This document shows, in pieces, positions 32,976 through 42,281 of a DNA stretch of 64,000 bases. Where the stretch lies: assembly GCA_900129595.1 (NCBI GenBank), contig FQWG01000004.1, forward strand, positions 186,001 to 250,000, in the 5' to 3' direction. Made by a program: the position numbers and the translations under genes. The notes beneath the pieces were generated by a model, which made no database searches, was not told the DNA's origin, and worked only from the letters and a program-made list of their open reading frames with translations. This stretch comes from Flavobacterium frigidimaris. Lineage in GTDB: Bacteria > Bacteroidota > Bacteroidia > Flavobacteriales > Flavobacteriaceae. Positions within the stretch are counted from its first letter, which is position 1; every line of letters starts with the position of its first letter.

Positions 32976-35074
32976 TGAGCATTCAAAATATCAATGTTGC
33001 CCTTATCGGGAATCCTAATACAGGAAAAACTTCTGTTTTTAATCAGCTTACAGGTCTAAATCAGCAAGTAGGGAATTATCCCGGAATTACGGTTGAGAAA
33101 AAAATCGGGTTCTGTAAATTACCTCACAACATCAAAGCCAACATTCTGGATTTACCCGGAACTTATAGCCTGAACGCAAGTTCTATGGACGAAAGTGTGG
33201 TAATCGAGCTTTTACTGAACAAAAACGATAAATTATATCCGGATGTAGCGGTAGTGGTCACAGATGTTGAAAATCTGAAACGAAATCTACTGATTTACAC
33301 TCAAATAAAAGACCTTGAAATTCCGACGATTCTTGTTATTAATATGTCGGATCGTATGGAAAGCAAAGGAATCACTTTGGATATTCCGTATTTAGAGGAA
33401 AAACTAAAAACTAAAATTGCGTTGGTCAGTTCCCGTAAAGGTCATGGGATCGAGGAACTAAAGGAATTAATTGTTTCTTATAAAACGATTCCGCATGAAC
33501 CTTGTATGAATGCTTCGGTTATCGATGAAGAATATTTTCAAAAATTACAACACGCTTTCCCTAACCAATTATTGTATAAATTATGGTTGGTGATTACGCA
33601 AGACGTGAACTTTTTGAATTTAGATCGAAATGAAATCAGAAGCACTTTTACCAAATCGCATTCAGAATTAAAGCGTTTACAGCAAAAGGAAACGATAAAA
33701 CGTTATCAATTCATCAATGATGTTTTGAAAGAAGGTCTAAAAGTGGATGCCTCGATGGCAAAAGACTTTAGAGCTCAGCTTGATCGTGTTTTAACGCACA
33801 AAGTTTGGGGTTATGTCATTTTCTTAGCTATTCTTTTTTTAATTTTCCAATCGATTTTCAGCTGGTCAACAATTCCAATGGATTTCATTGACAGCACTTT
33901 TGCTTCTTTAAGCAGCTGGGTGGCTCAGGAATTACCAAGTGGTATTCTTACTGATTTACTTTCGCAGGGAATTGTACCGGGAATTGGCGGGGTTATTATA
34001 TTCATACCGCAAATTGCCTTTTTGTTTCTGTTTATTTCGATTCTCGAAGAAAGCGGTTATATGAGTCGTGTGGTCTTTTTGATGGATAAAATCATGCGCA
34101 AGTTTGGGCTTTCGGGAAAAAGTGTGGTGCCTTTGATTTCAGGAACTGCCTGCGCCATTCCGGCAATCATGGCAACGAGAAATATCGAAAACTGGAAAGA
34201 ACGTCTTATTACAATCTTGGTAACGCCATTCACGACTTGTTCTGCGAGATTACCGGTTTATACCATTATTATTTCATTGGTAATTCCGGACGAACGTCTT
34301 TTTGGGTTTCTAAACGTGCAGGGACTGGCTTTAATGCTGTTGTACTTGCTAGGTTTTGGAACTGCTATTCTTTCTGCTTATATCTTAAATAAGATATTAA
34401 AAATAAGTGCTAAAACGTATTTCGTTGTCGAAATGCCAAGTTATAAATTGCCTCTTTTCAAGAATGTTGCCATCAATGTTGTGGAGAAAACCAAAGCATT
34501 CGTGGTTGGAGCGGGTAAAATTATCTTAGCGATATCTGTTATTTTATGGTTTTTAGCATCCTACGGCCCAGGAAGAGATTTTAATGAAGCGGAAGAGATT
34601 GTAAAAGAAAGGTTTGTAAATACGCCGCTTGACGAAACAGAATTTGAAAATGAAGTGGCTTCTCAGAAATTAGAGAACTCTTACATTGGGATTATGGGTA
34701 AAGCTATTGAACCTGCTATTTCTCCATTAGGTTACGACTGGAAAATAGGAATCGCTATTATTAGTTCGTTTGCTGCCCGTGAAGTTTTCGTAGGAACATT
34801 GGCGACTATTTACAGTGTTGGAGATAGTGATAACGAAGCAACAATTAAAACTAAAATGCAAAACGAAATCAATCCTGAAACAGGTCAGAAGATCTTCAAT
34901 TTTGCTTCCGGGATTTCATTATTACTCTTTTATGCATTTGCCATGCAATGTGCCAGTACACTTGCGATCACAAAAAAAGAAACCAACTCCTGGAAATGGC
35001 CTGCAATGCAGCTATTCCTGATGAGTGGTCTTGCATATTTTGTGGCGCTTTTTGCGTATCAACTTTTAAAATAA
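32975..35074 (+). CDS. feoB: FeoB ferrous-iron transporter
   Basis: 699 residues. The N-terminal G domain has G1 GNPNTGKTSVFN, G2/G3 YPGITVEKK and DLPGTYSL, and G4 NMSD. It is followed by two Gate domains and the Nucleoside-recognition-like core with GTACAIPAIMATR and FTTCSARLPVY (metal-path Cys residues). About eight to ten membrane segments are visible. It imports Fe2+ across the inner membrane using the GTPase. feoA overlaps upstream and a Cys-rich small gene follows. Confidence 0.96.
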   Translation: MSIQNINVALIGNPNTGKTSVFNQLTGLNQQVGNYPGITVEKKIGFCKLPHNIKANILDLPGTYSLNASSMDESVVIELLLNKNDKLYPDVAVVVTDVENLKRNLLIYTQIKDLEIPTILVINMSDRMESKGITLDIPYLEEKLKTKIALVSSRKGHGIEELKELIVSYKTIPHEPCMNASVIDEEYFQKLQHAFPNQLLYKLWLVITQDVNFLNLDRNEIRSTFTKSHSELKRLQQKETIKRYQFINDVLKEGLKVDASMAKDFRAQLDRVLTHKVWGYVIFLAILFLIFQSIFSWSTIPMDFIDSTFASLSSWVAQELPSGILTDLLSQGIVPGIGGVIIFIPQIAFLFLFISILEESGYMSRVVFLMDKIMRKFGLSGKSVVPLISGTACAIPAIMATRNIENWKERLITILVTPFTTCSARLPVYTIIISLVIPDERLFGFLNVQGLALMLLYLLGFGTAILSAYILNKILKISAKTYFVVEMPSYKLPLFKNVAINVVEKTKAFVVGAGKIILAISVILWFLASYGPGRDFNEAEEIVKERFVNTPLDETEFENEVASQKLENSYIGIMGKAIEPAISPLGYDWKIGIAIISSFAAREVFVGTLATIYSVGDSDNEATIKTKMQNEINPETGQKIFNFASGISLLLFYAFAMQCASTLAITKKETNSWKWPAMQLFLMSGLAYFVALFAYQLLK

Positions 35075-35080
35075 ACGATC

Positions 35081-35203
35081 ATGGTACAAGAAATTATTGC
35101 CTTTGTCATATTATTTATTGCCATTGGCTTTTTGATCAAAAAATTCTTTTGGAAATCTAAGAAGAATAAAGATTGCGGCGACGGGAATTGTGGGTGTTCT
35201 TAA
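35081..35203 (+). CDS. FeoB-associated Cys-rich membrane peptide, 40 aa
   Basis: A short gene starting six bases after feoB. One N-terminal membrane helix (IIAFVILFIAIGFLIKKFF) is followed by a basic stretch (WKSKKNKD) and a Cys-rich end, CGDGNCGCS, with three Cys. This matches the family of small FeoB-associated Cys-rich proteins (FeoC replacement in many non-enteric bacteria). It may bind iron or regulate FeoB. The size, the Cys tail and the operon position are strong, but the role is not established. Confidence 0.85.
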   Translation: MVQEIIAFVILFIAIGFLIKKFFWKSKKNKDCGDGNCGCS

Positions 35204-35577
35204 AGGAAGATTCTGAGTTGCTGAGGGACTAAGGTTCTAAGGTTTTCTACCACAGAGATTCACGAAGGATTCGCAGAGATTCGCAAATATTTTATATTTT
35301 GTTATCATACTGAGGCGAAGTTGAAGCCCGCAAAGCTATATCTGGAAATAGAATTCAAAAATTAAACATAAAAAAATGGCTTCATAATTTGAAGCCATTT
35401 TTTATTGCCGGAAACTTTAACTAATACCGCCACCAATTCTACTACTTTAATTATAAAACGGTTTTTTAATTTAACAGTAAAAATATTTATAAAAAAACAC
35501 TGACAGAATTTAAAAAGTCGCTACTTTCGATTCGTTTAATAAACCGAACCAGAAACTAACAATTAAAACTCGCTCAG
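35204..35577. other. Non-coding gap after feoB operon
   Basis: 374 bp without a gene. It holds degenerate words GATTCACGAAGGATTCGCAG (35267-35286), common in flavobacterial spacers, the terminator at 35372-35402, and a near-consensus -7 box TACTTTCG (35522-35529) about 50 bp before the next gene. Confidence 0.6.
35372..35402. terminator. Intrinsic terminator
   Basis: AAAAATGGCTTC (35372-35383) pairs with GAAGCCATTTTT (35391-35402), 12-bp stem and 7-nt loop, with a T tract. The same stem recurs at 36468-36497, on the other side of the DUF4349 gene. Confidence 0.85.
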
Positions 35578-36462
35578 ATGGCAAAAAACTTTAGATCCAG
35601 ATTTTTAAAATTAAGTAAATGGTCCGTGGGACTTTTTATTTTATTATTTGCATTCAGACTTCTTTATGGTTATGTCGCAGCAGATTCAACTTCCCGCAAT
35701 GATTACAGCGATAATTTTTTTGGCAGTATTGACAATCTGCGAAAAAATTATGCATCAGAAAAAATCGCAATGAAAGGCGATAATATTCAGGCTGCATCGA
35801 ATATGGCATCGAGTCAAAAGTTTGAAAAAACGGCTTCGATTAAAGCAAAAACATCAGAATTTGATAAAGATGAGAACCTCATCAAGGCGAAAACAAAATC
35901 ATACAATGCCATTATTCAGTATGAACAAAACCTGGGACAGAAAGGCAATAGACAGATTCATCTGCTTATTGGAATAAATCCGGCAAAATTTGATAATTTC
36001 TACCTTGAACTTCAAAAAATCGGGGTGCTTAAGGACACTGAAATTACTAAAGTTGACAAGACAAACGAATACCGCCAACTGAATGCTAAAAAAATCTCGA
36101 TAGAAAAAATGCTTCAGTCGCTAACAGAATTAAAATCTAAAGGCGGACAAATTGCAGATTTTATTTCTCTGAACGACAAAATTTTAGAAGTCGAAGAACA
36201 ATTACAGGGATTAGGAGTCGAACTTGGAAATTTTAATACCGAAAATGAATTCTGTACCGTACGATTTTCGATGTATGAAGGCGCAACAGAAAAAAGTATC
36301 AGCTTTATGCACAGAACAAAAGTAGCTCTTGAATGGACCATAAAATACTTTGCAATCATTGCCATTACCTCGCTTTTCATTCTAATAGCCATCTTTGTTT
36401 TACTTTCGATAATTGATAAACTAAAAATTATAACTACAGTAAACAATAAACTAAACGAATAA
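35578..36462 (+). CDS. DUF4349 family membrane protein (first of two)
   Basis: 294 residues. N-terminal membrane segment (SVGLFILLFAFRLLYGYVAA), a periplasmic region beginning KFEKTASIKAKTSEFDKDEN that contains a long coiled coil (~170-225, KISIEKMLQSLTELKSK, LEVEEQLQGLGVEL), and a C-terminal membrane helix near 255-285. This is the DUF4349 layout, seen also at 39752. The role is unknown. The gene is flanked by identical terminator hairpins. Confidence 0.85.
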   Translation: MAKNFRSRFLKLSKWSVGLFILLFAFRLLYGYVAADSTSRNDYSDNFFGSIDNLRKNYASEKIAMKGDNIQAASNMASSQKFEKTASIKAKTSEFDKDENLIKAKTKSYNAIIQYEQNLGQKGNRQIHLLIGINPAKFDNFYLELQKIGVLKDTEITKVDKTNEYRQLNAKKISIEKMLQSLTELKSKGGQIADFISLNDKILEVEEQLQGLGVELGNFNTENEFCTVRFSMYEGATEKSISFMHRTKVALEWTIKYFAIIAITSLFILIAIFVLLSIIDKLKIITTVNNKLNE

Positions 36463-36467
36463 TAAAT

Positions 36468-36497
36468 AAAAATGGCTTCCACTATGAAGCCATTTTT
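36468..36497. terminator. Intrinsic terminator after the DUF4349 gene
   Basis: AAAAATGGCTTC (36468-36479) and GAAGCCATTTTT (36486-36497) with a 6-nt loop, identical in stem to 35372-35402. It probably also ends the convergent HD gene at 36524. Confidence 0.88.
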
Positions 36498-36523
36498 TAT
36501 TATTGAAAACTGAGACTTAAAAA

Positions 36524-37177
36524 CTATTTAACCCCTTCCCATTCTGCATAAAACTGAGCGAGAAACAGCTCCATAAAACGATGTCTTTCGGCAGCGATTT
36601 GTTTTCCGGTATCGGTATTCATTTTATCTTTTAAGAGTAACAGCTTTTCATAAAAATGATTTATTGTTGGCGCATTATTCTTTTTGTACTCTTCTTTTGT
36701 CATATTGGTTATCGGAGCAATTTCAGGATCATGAAGGGTTCTGTTTTTAAAACCTCCATAATTAAACGCTCTTGCTACTCCAATCGCCCCTATTGCGTCT
36801 AATCGATCCGCATCCTGAACGATATCTAATTCTATAGATGTGAACTTCTTTTCGAAATTTCCACCTTTATACGAGATGTTTTCGATGATATTGACTACAT
36901 GCTGAATAGTTACTTCAGAAACACTTTCAGATTCCAGAAACAAACGGGCTGTTTTGGGTCCAATGGTTTCATCTCCGTTATGAAATTTACTGTCGGCAAT
37001 ATCATGAAGTAAAGCCCCTAACTGTACAACCGTAAGATCGCAATCAGTATCTTTTGCTATTAAAATTGCATTTTTATACACGCGCTCGATATGAAACCAA
37101 TCGTGTCCTCCCTCGGCATCGTTTAGTTTTTCTTTTACGAAAGCGATTGTTTTGTTTATCAGGTCAGAATTATTCAT
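36524..37177 (-). CDS. HD-domain phosphohydrolase
   Basis: 217 residues from the ATG at 37175-37177. A longer in-frame start at 37213 lies in spacer-like sequence. HD metal-binding residues: H in GGHDWFHIERV, HD in LLHDIADSKFH, and D in DADRLDAIGA. This is the YedJ/YpgQ-type stand-alone HD hydrolase, acting on nucleotides or a similar phosphate ester in the cytoplasm. The substrate is unknown. Spacer words (GCACGCAGATGACGCGGATT) lie just upstream. Confidence 0.87.
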   Translation of the reverse strand: MNNSDLINKTIAFVKEKLNDAEGGHDWFHIERVYKNAILIAKDTDCDLTVVQLGALLHDIADSKFHNGDETIGPKTARLFLESESVSEVTIQHVVNIIENISYKGGNFEKKFTSIELDIVQDADRLDAIGAIGVARAFNYGGFKNRTLHDPEIAPITNMTKEEYKKNNAPTINHFYEKLLLLKDKMNTDTGKQIAAERHRFMELFLAQFYAEWEGVK

Positions 37178-37352
37178 AATGTTTCTGGTATTTTCTTGTG
37201 TTGAGGATGGCACGCAGATGACGCGGATTTAAGCGGATTAGCGCCGATTTTTTTAATTGTATTCTTTTAAATAAAAAAGTTGATTGTTAAAGTTATTAAA
37301 CTTCAACAATCAACAATGCTCTCAATATCAATTTCAATCTGAAATTTAGGAT

Positions 37353-38345
37353 TTACAATCTCGCAGGTTCAACCCATTTAAAGATATGTGATTCTTGCGG
37401 AATTACTAATCTCTCAGAGATTCTCGCCATACGACCTGGTAATTTCATCAAATAATCACGTGCTTTTTCGGCTTCATCTGTTAAACCTGTCATTTTATCA
37501 ATTTCCCATTTATCCATTAATTTCTGCATAATATCTACATAATCGTTTGCAGTGTAAACACCAATACGTTGTGCAGAATCAGAAAATTGTTCGAAAGCCG
37601 AGCTGATCTTTTGCCCTGATTCTCTTAAAAAGTGTGCTGGCATAACGATTTTTTGTTTCATCATGTATTGAAACGCCAACATCATTTCGCTAGGATCTAC
37701 TGCAAAAATTCTTGTAACAAATTCGCTATACGCATGGTGATGACGCATTTCGTCACCCGCAATCATTTTACACATTTTAGACAACTTGTTATCACCAAAT
37801 TTCTTCGCCATTTGGGCTACTCTGTTGTGGGAAACATACGTTGCTAATTCCTGGAAACTCGTATATACAAAGTTTTTGTACGGGTCAGATCCAGTTCCAA
37901 TATCAAAACCGTCGTTGATTAAGTGCTGTGTTGTCATTTCGATTTCACGCATGTTTACACGACCAGACAAATACAAGTATTTATTCAGCAGATCACCGTG
38001 GCGGTTTTCTTCTCCGGTCCATTGTCTGATCCATTTCGACCAGCCGTTTCCACCATTTTCTATCTGATTTATACCTTCTACATCCATTAACCATGATTCG
38101 TATGTTGGCAAAGCCTCTTCGGTGATCGTATCACCTACAAGCGTAACCCAGAAATCATATGGTAATTCTTTGGCAATTTCACGTAACTCTTTTACCTCCT
38201 CAAAGAAATTATCTCCTTCAGAATTAGGCAAAAAGTCTGACGGCTGCCAAATTTTTTCCACTGGAATTAAATACTGTTCGACGAAGCTATCCACGTTTTT
38301 TTCCAAAAACTGCATTACTTCTAATCTAATGTTTTTTATAGACAT
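37353..38345 (-). CDS. Acyl-ACP desaturase (ferritin-like diiron)
   Basis: 330 residues. The two diiron EENRHG and DEMRHHHAYSEF motifs (ExxH type) in a helical bundle and the W-x-R-WTGEENRHGDLL signature match plant-type stearoyl-ACP delta-9 desaturases, which also occur in Bacteroidota and actinobacteria. It introduces a double bond into acyl-ACP, using O2 and ferredoxin. It lies next to a PlsC acyltransferase on the same strand, a consistent membrane-lipid pair. Confidence 0.92.
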   Translation of the reverse strand: MSIKNIRLEVMQFLEKNVDSFVEQYLIPVEKIWQPSDFLPNSEGDNFFEEVKELREIAKELPYDFWVTLVGDTITEEALPTYESWLMDVEGINQIENGGNGWSKWIRQWTGEENRHGDLLNKYLYLSGRVNMREIEMTTQHLINDGFDIGTGSDPYKNFVYTSFQELATYVSHNRVAQMAKKFGDNKLSKMCKMIAGDEMRHHHAYSEFVTRIFAVDPSEMMLAFQYMMKQKIVMPAHFLRESGQKISSAFEQFSDSAQRIGVYTANDYVDIMQKLMDKWEIDKMTGLTDEAEKARDYLMKLPGRMARISERLVIPQESHIFKWVEPARL

Positions 38346-38399
38346 TACTTATTTTAGATTGGGATTTCTGTTTCAGTTTAAATTTCTGAAATCAAAAAT

Positions 38400-39140
38400 C
38401 TATTTATACTCGTTTACTCCTTCTACAACTGCCTTCTCTGTCATCGCCATTAAATCAGCAAAGTTATAGTCTTTTACAGCCAAAGCCTTATGCACGGTAA
38501 AGGTAAGACGATTTCCTAAACCTACAGGAAAAAGGCCAAATTTTACCATTTTCCATGAATTATTGATACTTACTGGTACTACATACGCAGAAGGTGCATA
38601 TTTACATAGAATTTTCACACCATTTTGAGCGAATTCTTTTGGCTTTCCTGTTTTACTGCGTGTTCCTTCAGGAAAAATAACGGCAGATCTTTTGTATTTC
38701 TCAATATATTCAGACAAACCTTTAATTGCCGGAATCGCTTGTTTTGGGTCTTTACGGTCGATTAGCACTGATCCTCCGTGACGTAAATTATAGGACACAC
38801 TCGGAATTCCGCTACCTAACTCTTTCTTGCTTACAAATTTACAATGAAAACGTCTAAAATACCAAATCATTGCGATGATATCGTACATACTTTGATGATT
38901 AGAAACAAAAATAATGGGAACTCCTGTTGGAATTGTTTCTCTATTTTCGATCTTATAGGTTGTTCCCACCAGATTGGTACATCTTAAAAGGCAGAAATTT
39001 AAATAATCAACACTTTTTTTATGAGCCTGATAGCCAAAAACATTTAGGCAAATCCATTGTATTGGATGAAATACAAGCAAACACGAACTAAAAATTAGAT
39101 AGTAGATTACAGATATTGGATAGGAAATTATTTTTTGCAT
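38400..39140 (-). CDS. 1-acyl-sn-glycerol-3-phosphate acyltransferase (PlsC)
   Basis: 246 residues from the ATG at 39138-39140. Upstream in-frame Met at 39203 would add 21 hydrophobic residues and is less likely. Catalytic HX4D is SNHQSMYDIIA, the substrate-binding motif is FPEGTRSKTGKPKEF, and an N-terminal membrane segment is present. It converts lysophosphatidate to phosphatidate at the inner membrane. It is 54 bp upstream of the desaturase gene on the same strand. Confidence 0.92.
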   Translation of the reverse strand: MQKIISYPISVIYYLIFSSCLLVFHPIQWICLNVFGYQAHKKSVDYLNFCLLRCTNLVGTTYKIENRETIPTGVPIIFVSNHQSMYDIIAMIWYFRRFHCKFVSKKELGSGIPSVSYNLRHGGSVLIDRKDPKQAIPAIKGLSEYIEKYKRSAVIFPEGTRSKTGKPKEFAQNGVKILCKYAPSAYVVPVSINNSWKMVKFGLFPVGLGNRLTFTVHKALAVKDYNFADLMAMTEKAVVEGVNEYK

Positions 39141-39225
39141 GCTTAAAAAATTAATGCCCAAAAGTAATAAATATATTTTTAGCCGTATAAAAATTGAAAA
39201 CAATAACCGTTTTATTGTTTAATTG

Positions 39226-39233
39226 TACCTTTG
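39226..39233 (+). promoter_or_regulatory. -7 element of the rnpA promoter
   Basis: TACCTTTG matches TAnnTTTG and lies 32 bp before the rnpA ATG. A clear -33 TTTG is not seen. Confidence 0.5.
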
Positions 39234-39265
39234 CACTATAAAATTGCAAATTTTTTCTGAATTAA

Positions 39266-39670
39266 ATGAACTTTACCTATCCAAAAAATGAACGCTTAAA
39301 GAGCAAAACGACAATTGATTTACTGTTTTCTGATGGAAAATCAGTTTCTAAATATCCGTTGCGTTTGGTTTACCGTCAGGCAGAAGTTGATGCAGCAGAA
39401 AAAATCAAAATGGGCGTTTCCGTTTCAAAGAAATACTTTAAAAAAGCCGTTGACCGTAATTATTTCAAACGGGTTTTAAGAGAGACCTACCGATTAAACA
39501 AACATTTGCTTTTAGACAATATTCAGCAACCTTATGCTATCATGTTTTTTTACCAGACGAAAGACAAGTTATCTTACGAAGAAATCAATACCAAAACGAT
39601 TCAGTTGTTTGAAAAATTCTTACTTCAGGTAAACAAAACCAATGATTCTGAAGACAAAACTGATTTGTAA
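39266..39670 (+). CDS. rnpA: Ribonuclease P protein component
   Basis: 134 residues. The RNR-type motif is KKAVDRNYFKRVLRETYRLNK, with the strand MGVSVSKKYFKKA before it. It is the basic protein cofactor that helps the RNase P RNA remove tRNA 5' leaders. It is not next to rpmH here. It is followed on the same strand by a DUF4349 lipoprotein and a C-terminal processing peptidase. Confidence 0.95.
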   Translation: MNFTYPKNERLKSKTTIDLLFSDGKSVSKYPLRLVYRQAEVDAAEKIKMGVSVSKKYFKKAVDRNYFKRVLRETYRLNKHLLLDNIQQPYAIMFFYQTKDKLSYEEINTKTIQLFEKFLLQVNKTNDSEDKTDL

Positions 39671-39751
39671 TCCTTCGACGACAACATTATTGGTCAAATT
39701 AGACTAAGAATTATAAAAAAATTGTAGTTTTAGATTTAATTTGAAACAGAT

Positions 39752-40576
39752 ATGAGATATATTTTCTTTTTATTCTTTGTCCTTTTGACTTTTTCAGGTT
39801 GCAGTAAACACGAGGAACAAGCTAATATGATGGTTAGTGCCGTTAAACTGCCTCCAAAAAATGAATCTGCTGCCAGTTCAGATCTACAAGATGACATGGC
39901 CGACCCTGCTTCTCCTGAAATTCCACAAAAAATTATTAAAGAAGCTTCAATTCGATTTGAAACCGATAATTTAGAAGATACTTTCAATCGAATTCAAACT
40001 GCAATTGCAGCGAATAAGGCCAGCATACAAAATGATTCTGAAGGAAAAGATTACAACAATGTTTATAGAAATTTAACTGTTCGGGTTCCCAGTCAAAATT
40101 TTGATTCCTTTATAAGTGCGATTTCAAAAGGGGTTTCTTATTTTGAAAGAAAAGATATTACTTCGCAAAATGTTACCGAAGAATATATTGACTTAACGAC
40201 AAGACTAAAAACCAAGCGTAAACTTGAGGAACGTTATCTTCAAATTCTTCAAAAAGCAACCAAAATCAGTGAGATTTTAGAAATCGAAAAACAGATTTCG
40301 GCTATTAGAGAAGAAATTGAAGCTAAAGAGGGGCAATTGAAATATTTAGAAAACCGCGTTTCTGAAAGTACTGTCACCATTGAATTCTACAAAACTATTG
40401 CTCAAAAAGAAGGTGTTAAAACTTCGTACGGATCAAAAATCTGGACGGCGATTCAATCCGGATTTTTTAGCCTTTCAGAATTTTTAATATCTATTATTAG
40501 CCTTTGGCCGTTTATTATATTATTTTGCATATTCGCCTATTTTATTAGAAAAAGATTTAAAAGAAAAAAAACATAA
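39752..40576 (+). CDS. DUF4349 family lipoprotein (second of two)
   Basis: 274 residues. Lipoprotein signal (MRYIFFLFFVLLTFSGC), then the DUF4349 region IIKEASIRFETDNLEDTFNRI, a long coiled coil (~150-200: LEERYLQILQKATKISEILE) and a C-terminal membrane helix (IISLWPFIILFCIFAYFI). It is related in layout to the gene at 35578 but has a lipobox instead of an N-terminal helix. It ends two bases before the S41 peptidase gene, so the two are coupled. Confidence 0.87.
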   Translation: MRYIFFLFFVLLTFSGCSKHEEQANMMVSAVKLPPKNESAASSDLQDDMADPASPEIPQKIIKEASIRFETDNLEDTFNRIQTAIAANKASIQNDSEGKDYNNVYRNLTVRVPSQNFDSFISAISKGVSYFERKDITSQNVTEEYIDLTTRLKTKRKLEERYLQILQKATKISEILEIEKQISAIREEIEAKEGQLKYLENRVSESTVTIEFYKTIAQKEGVKTSYGSKIWTAIQSGFFSLSEFLISIISLWPFIILFCIFAYFIRKRFKRKKT

Positions 40577-40578
40577 TC

Positions 40579-42216
40579 ATGTATCCTTATTTCAAAAAGA
40601 AATTCATCATACCCACTGTTGCGGCAGGGTTTTTATTTATTGGAACCAGTTTCAAAGACGACTTTTTTGAGATTGCCAAACAAATCGAAATCTTTACGAC
40701 ATTGTTCAAAGCGGTTAATACCAATTATGTCGATGAGACCAATCCGGGTGATTTAATGGACAAAGCCATTAAAAGCATGTTGGGTAGTTTAGATCCTTAT
40801 ACTGTTTATTTTAATGAGCAGGATGTTGTCAACTTCAAAATAAACAATACGGGGGAATATACCGGAATTGGCGCTTTGATATCCCGAAAAAAAGATCGCT
40901 TGGTGGTTCGCGAGCCTTATAAAAATTATCCTGCTGATAAAGCCGGACTAAAAGCGGGTGATGAAATTATTCAGATTGGTGATGTGATGATTGCTGATTT
41001 TAAGGATGATGCTTCACAATTATTGAAAGGAACTAAAAACACCAAAATTCAGATCAAATACCTTCGTCAGGGAAAACCTTTTACAACGGAGTTGGTTTTG
41101 GATGAAGTTGATATTAAATCAGTTCCGTTTTACGGGAAAATAGATGATAAAACGGGTTACATTGTTTTGGCCCATTTTAGCCGAAAAGCTTCAAGTGAAG
41201 TAAAGGATGCACTTGAAAAATTAAAAGCAGACGGAGCCAAACAAATCGTGCTTGATTTAAGAGGAAACCCTGGCGGTTTACTAAATGAAGCCATTGATAT
41301 TTGTAACTTATTTGTTCCGAAAAATGAAGTGATTGTAACTACAAAATCAAGAATCGAGAAACATAACAATACTTATAAAACGACAAAAGAACCTGTAGAT
41401 ACTGAAATTCCACTGGCGATTTTGGTCAACGGAAGAAGTGCTTCTGCCTCTGAAATTGTTTCGGGAGCTTTGCAGGATTTAGATCGTGCAGTGATTTTAG
41501 GAAGTCGCAGTTTCGGAAAAGGTTTGGTACAGCGTTCTGTAGATCTGACATACGGAACACAGCTTAAAGTAACTATTTCCCGTTACTATACCCCTTCCGG
41601 CCGTTGTATTCAGGCACTGGATTATGCACATAAAGATAAAAATGGCGTTGCTCAAAAAACAGACGCTAAAAATTTCAATGCTTTTAAAACAAGAAAAGGA
41701 AGAACGGTTTATGATGGCGGGGGTGTTTTGCCGGACATTGAACTAGATGAAGCGAAGACAAGCCCAATTACGACTGCGTTATTAAAAAATGACGGAATCT
41801 TTGATTATGCTACAACCTACTATTACAAGAACCAGAATCTGGGAGATAAAATCCCAACGATTTCTGATGCTGATTATAACACTTTCAAACAATACTTAAA
41901 AACCAATAAAATCAGTTTTGATACGGAAACGGAAGTGGCTTTGAAAAATACTTTGGCTGCAGCCAAAAATGAAAAAATAGATGAAACTATCGCTCCGGAA
42001 TATCAGCAATTACTGGCCGCTCTTGAAAAAAGCGAAACGACTTTGTTAGATAAAAACCAAAAAGAAATCAGAAACCTGATTCAGGAAGAATTAATAAAAA
42101 GATACCAATATCAGGAAGGTTTATATCAGTATTATATTAAAAACAATTCTGAGATCAAGAAAGCGGTAAATGTTTTAAACAATCAAACGGAGTATAAAAC
42201 GATTTTGAAGATGTAA
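40579..42216 (+). CDS. S41-family C-terminal processing peptidase
   Basis: 545 residues. N-terminal membrane anchor (IPTVAAGFLFIGTSF), a PDZ domain (~85-165, TGIGALISRKKDRLVVREPY) and the S41 catalytic core with the nucleophile Ser in NGRSASASEIVSGAL and the general-base Lys in GSRSFGKGLVQ. The C-terminal ~150 residues are helical. It degrades or trims exported proteins at their C-termini in the periplasm. The pairing with a DUF4349 lipoprotein suggests, but does not prove, a joint envelope role. Confidence 0.94.
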   Translation: MYPYFKKKFIIPTVAAGFLFIGTSFKDDFFEIAKQIEIFTTLFKAVNTNYVDETNPGDLMDKAIKSMLGSLDPYTVYFNEQDVVNFKINNTGEYTGIGALISRKKDRLVVREPYKNYPADKAGLKAGDEIIQIGDVMIADFKDDASQLLKGTKNTKIQIKYLRQGKPFTTELVLDEVDIKSVPFYGKIDDKTGYIVLAHFSRKASSEVKDALEKLKADGAKQIVLDLRGNPGGLLNEAIDICNLFVPKNEVIVTTKSRIEKHNNTYKTTKEPVDTEIPLAILVNGRSASASEIVSGALQDLDRAVILGSRSFGKGLVQRSVDLTYGTQLKVTISRYYTPSGRCIQALDYAHKDKNGVAQKTDAKNFNAFKTRKGRTVYDGGGVLPDIELDEAKTSPITTALLKNDGIFDYATTYYYKNQNLGDKIPTISDADYNTFKQYLKTNKISFDTETEVALKNTLAAAKNEKIDETIAPEYQQLLAALEKSETTLLDKNQKEIRNLIQEELIKRYQYQEGLYQYYIKNNSEIKKAVNVLNNQTEYKTILKM

Positions 42217-42281
42217 AAATGAAAGTTTTTAACACTTTTATCTGTTTATAATTAACAATTTATGAGTGAACAAAAGAGCCT

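Noticed and set aside
35204..35371. Short gene after the Feo peptide
   Set aside because: Only degenerate spacer words (GATTCGCAGAG) and stops in all frames were found.
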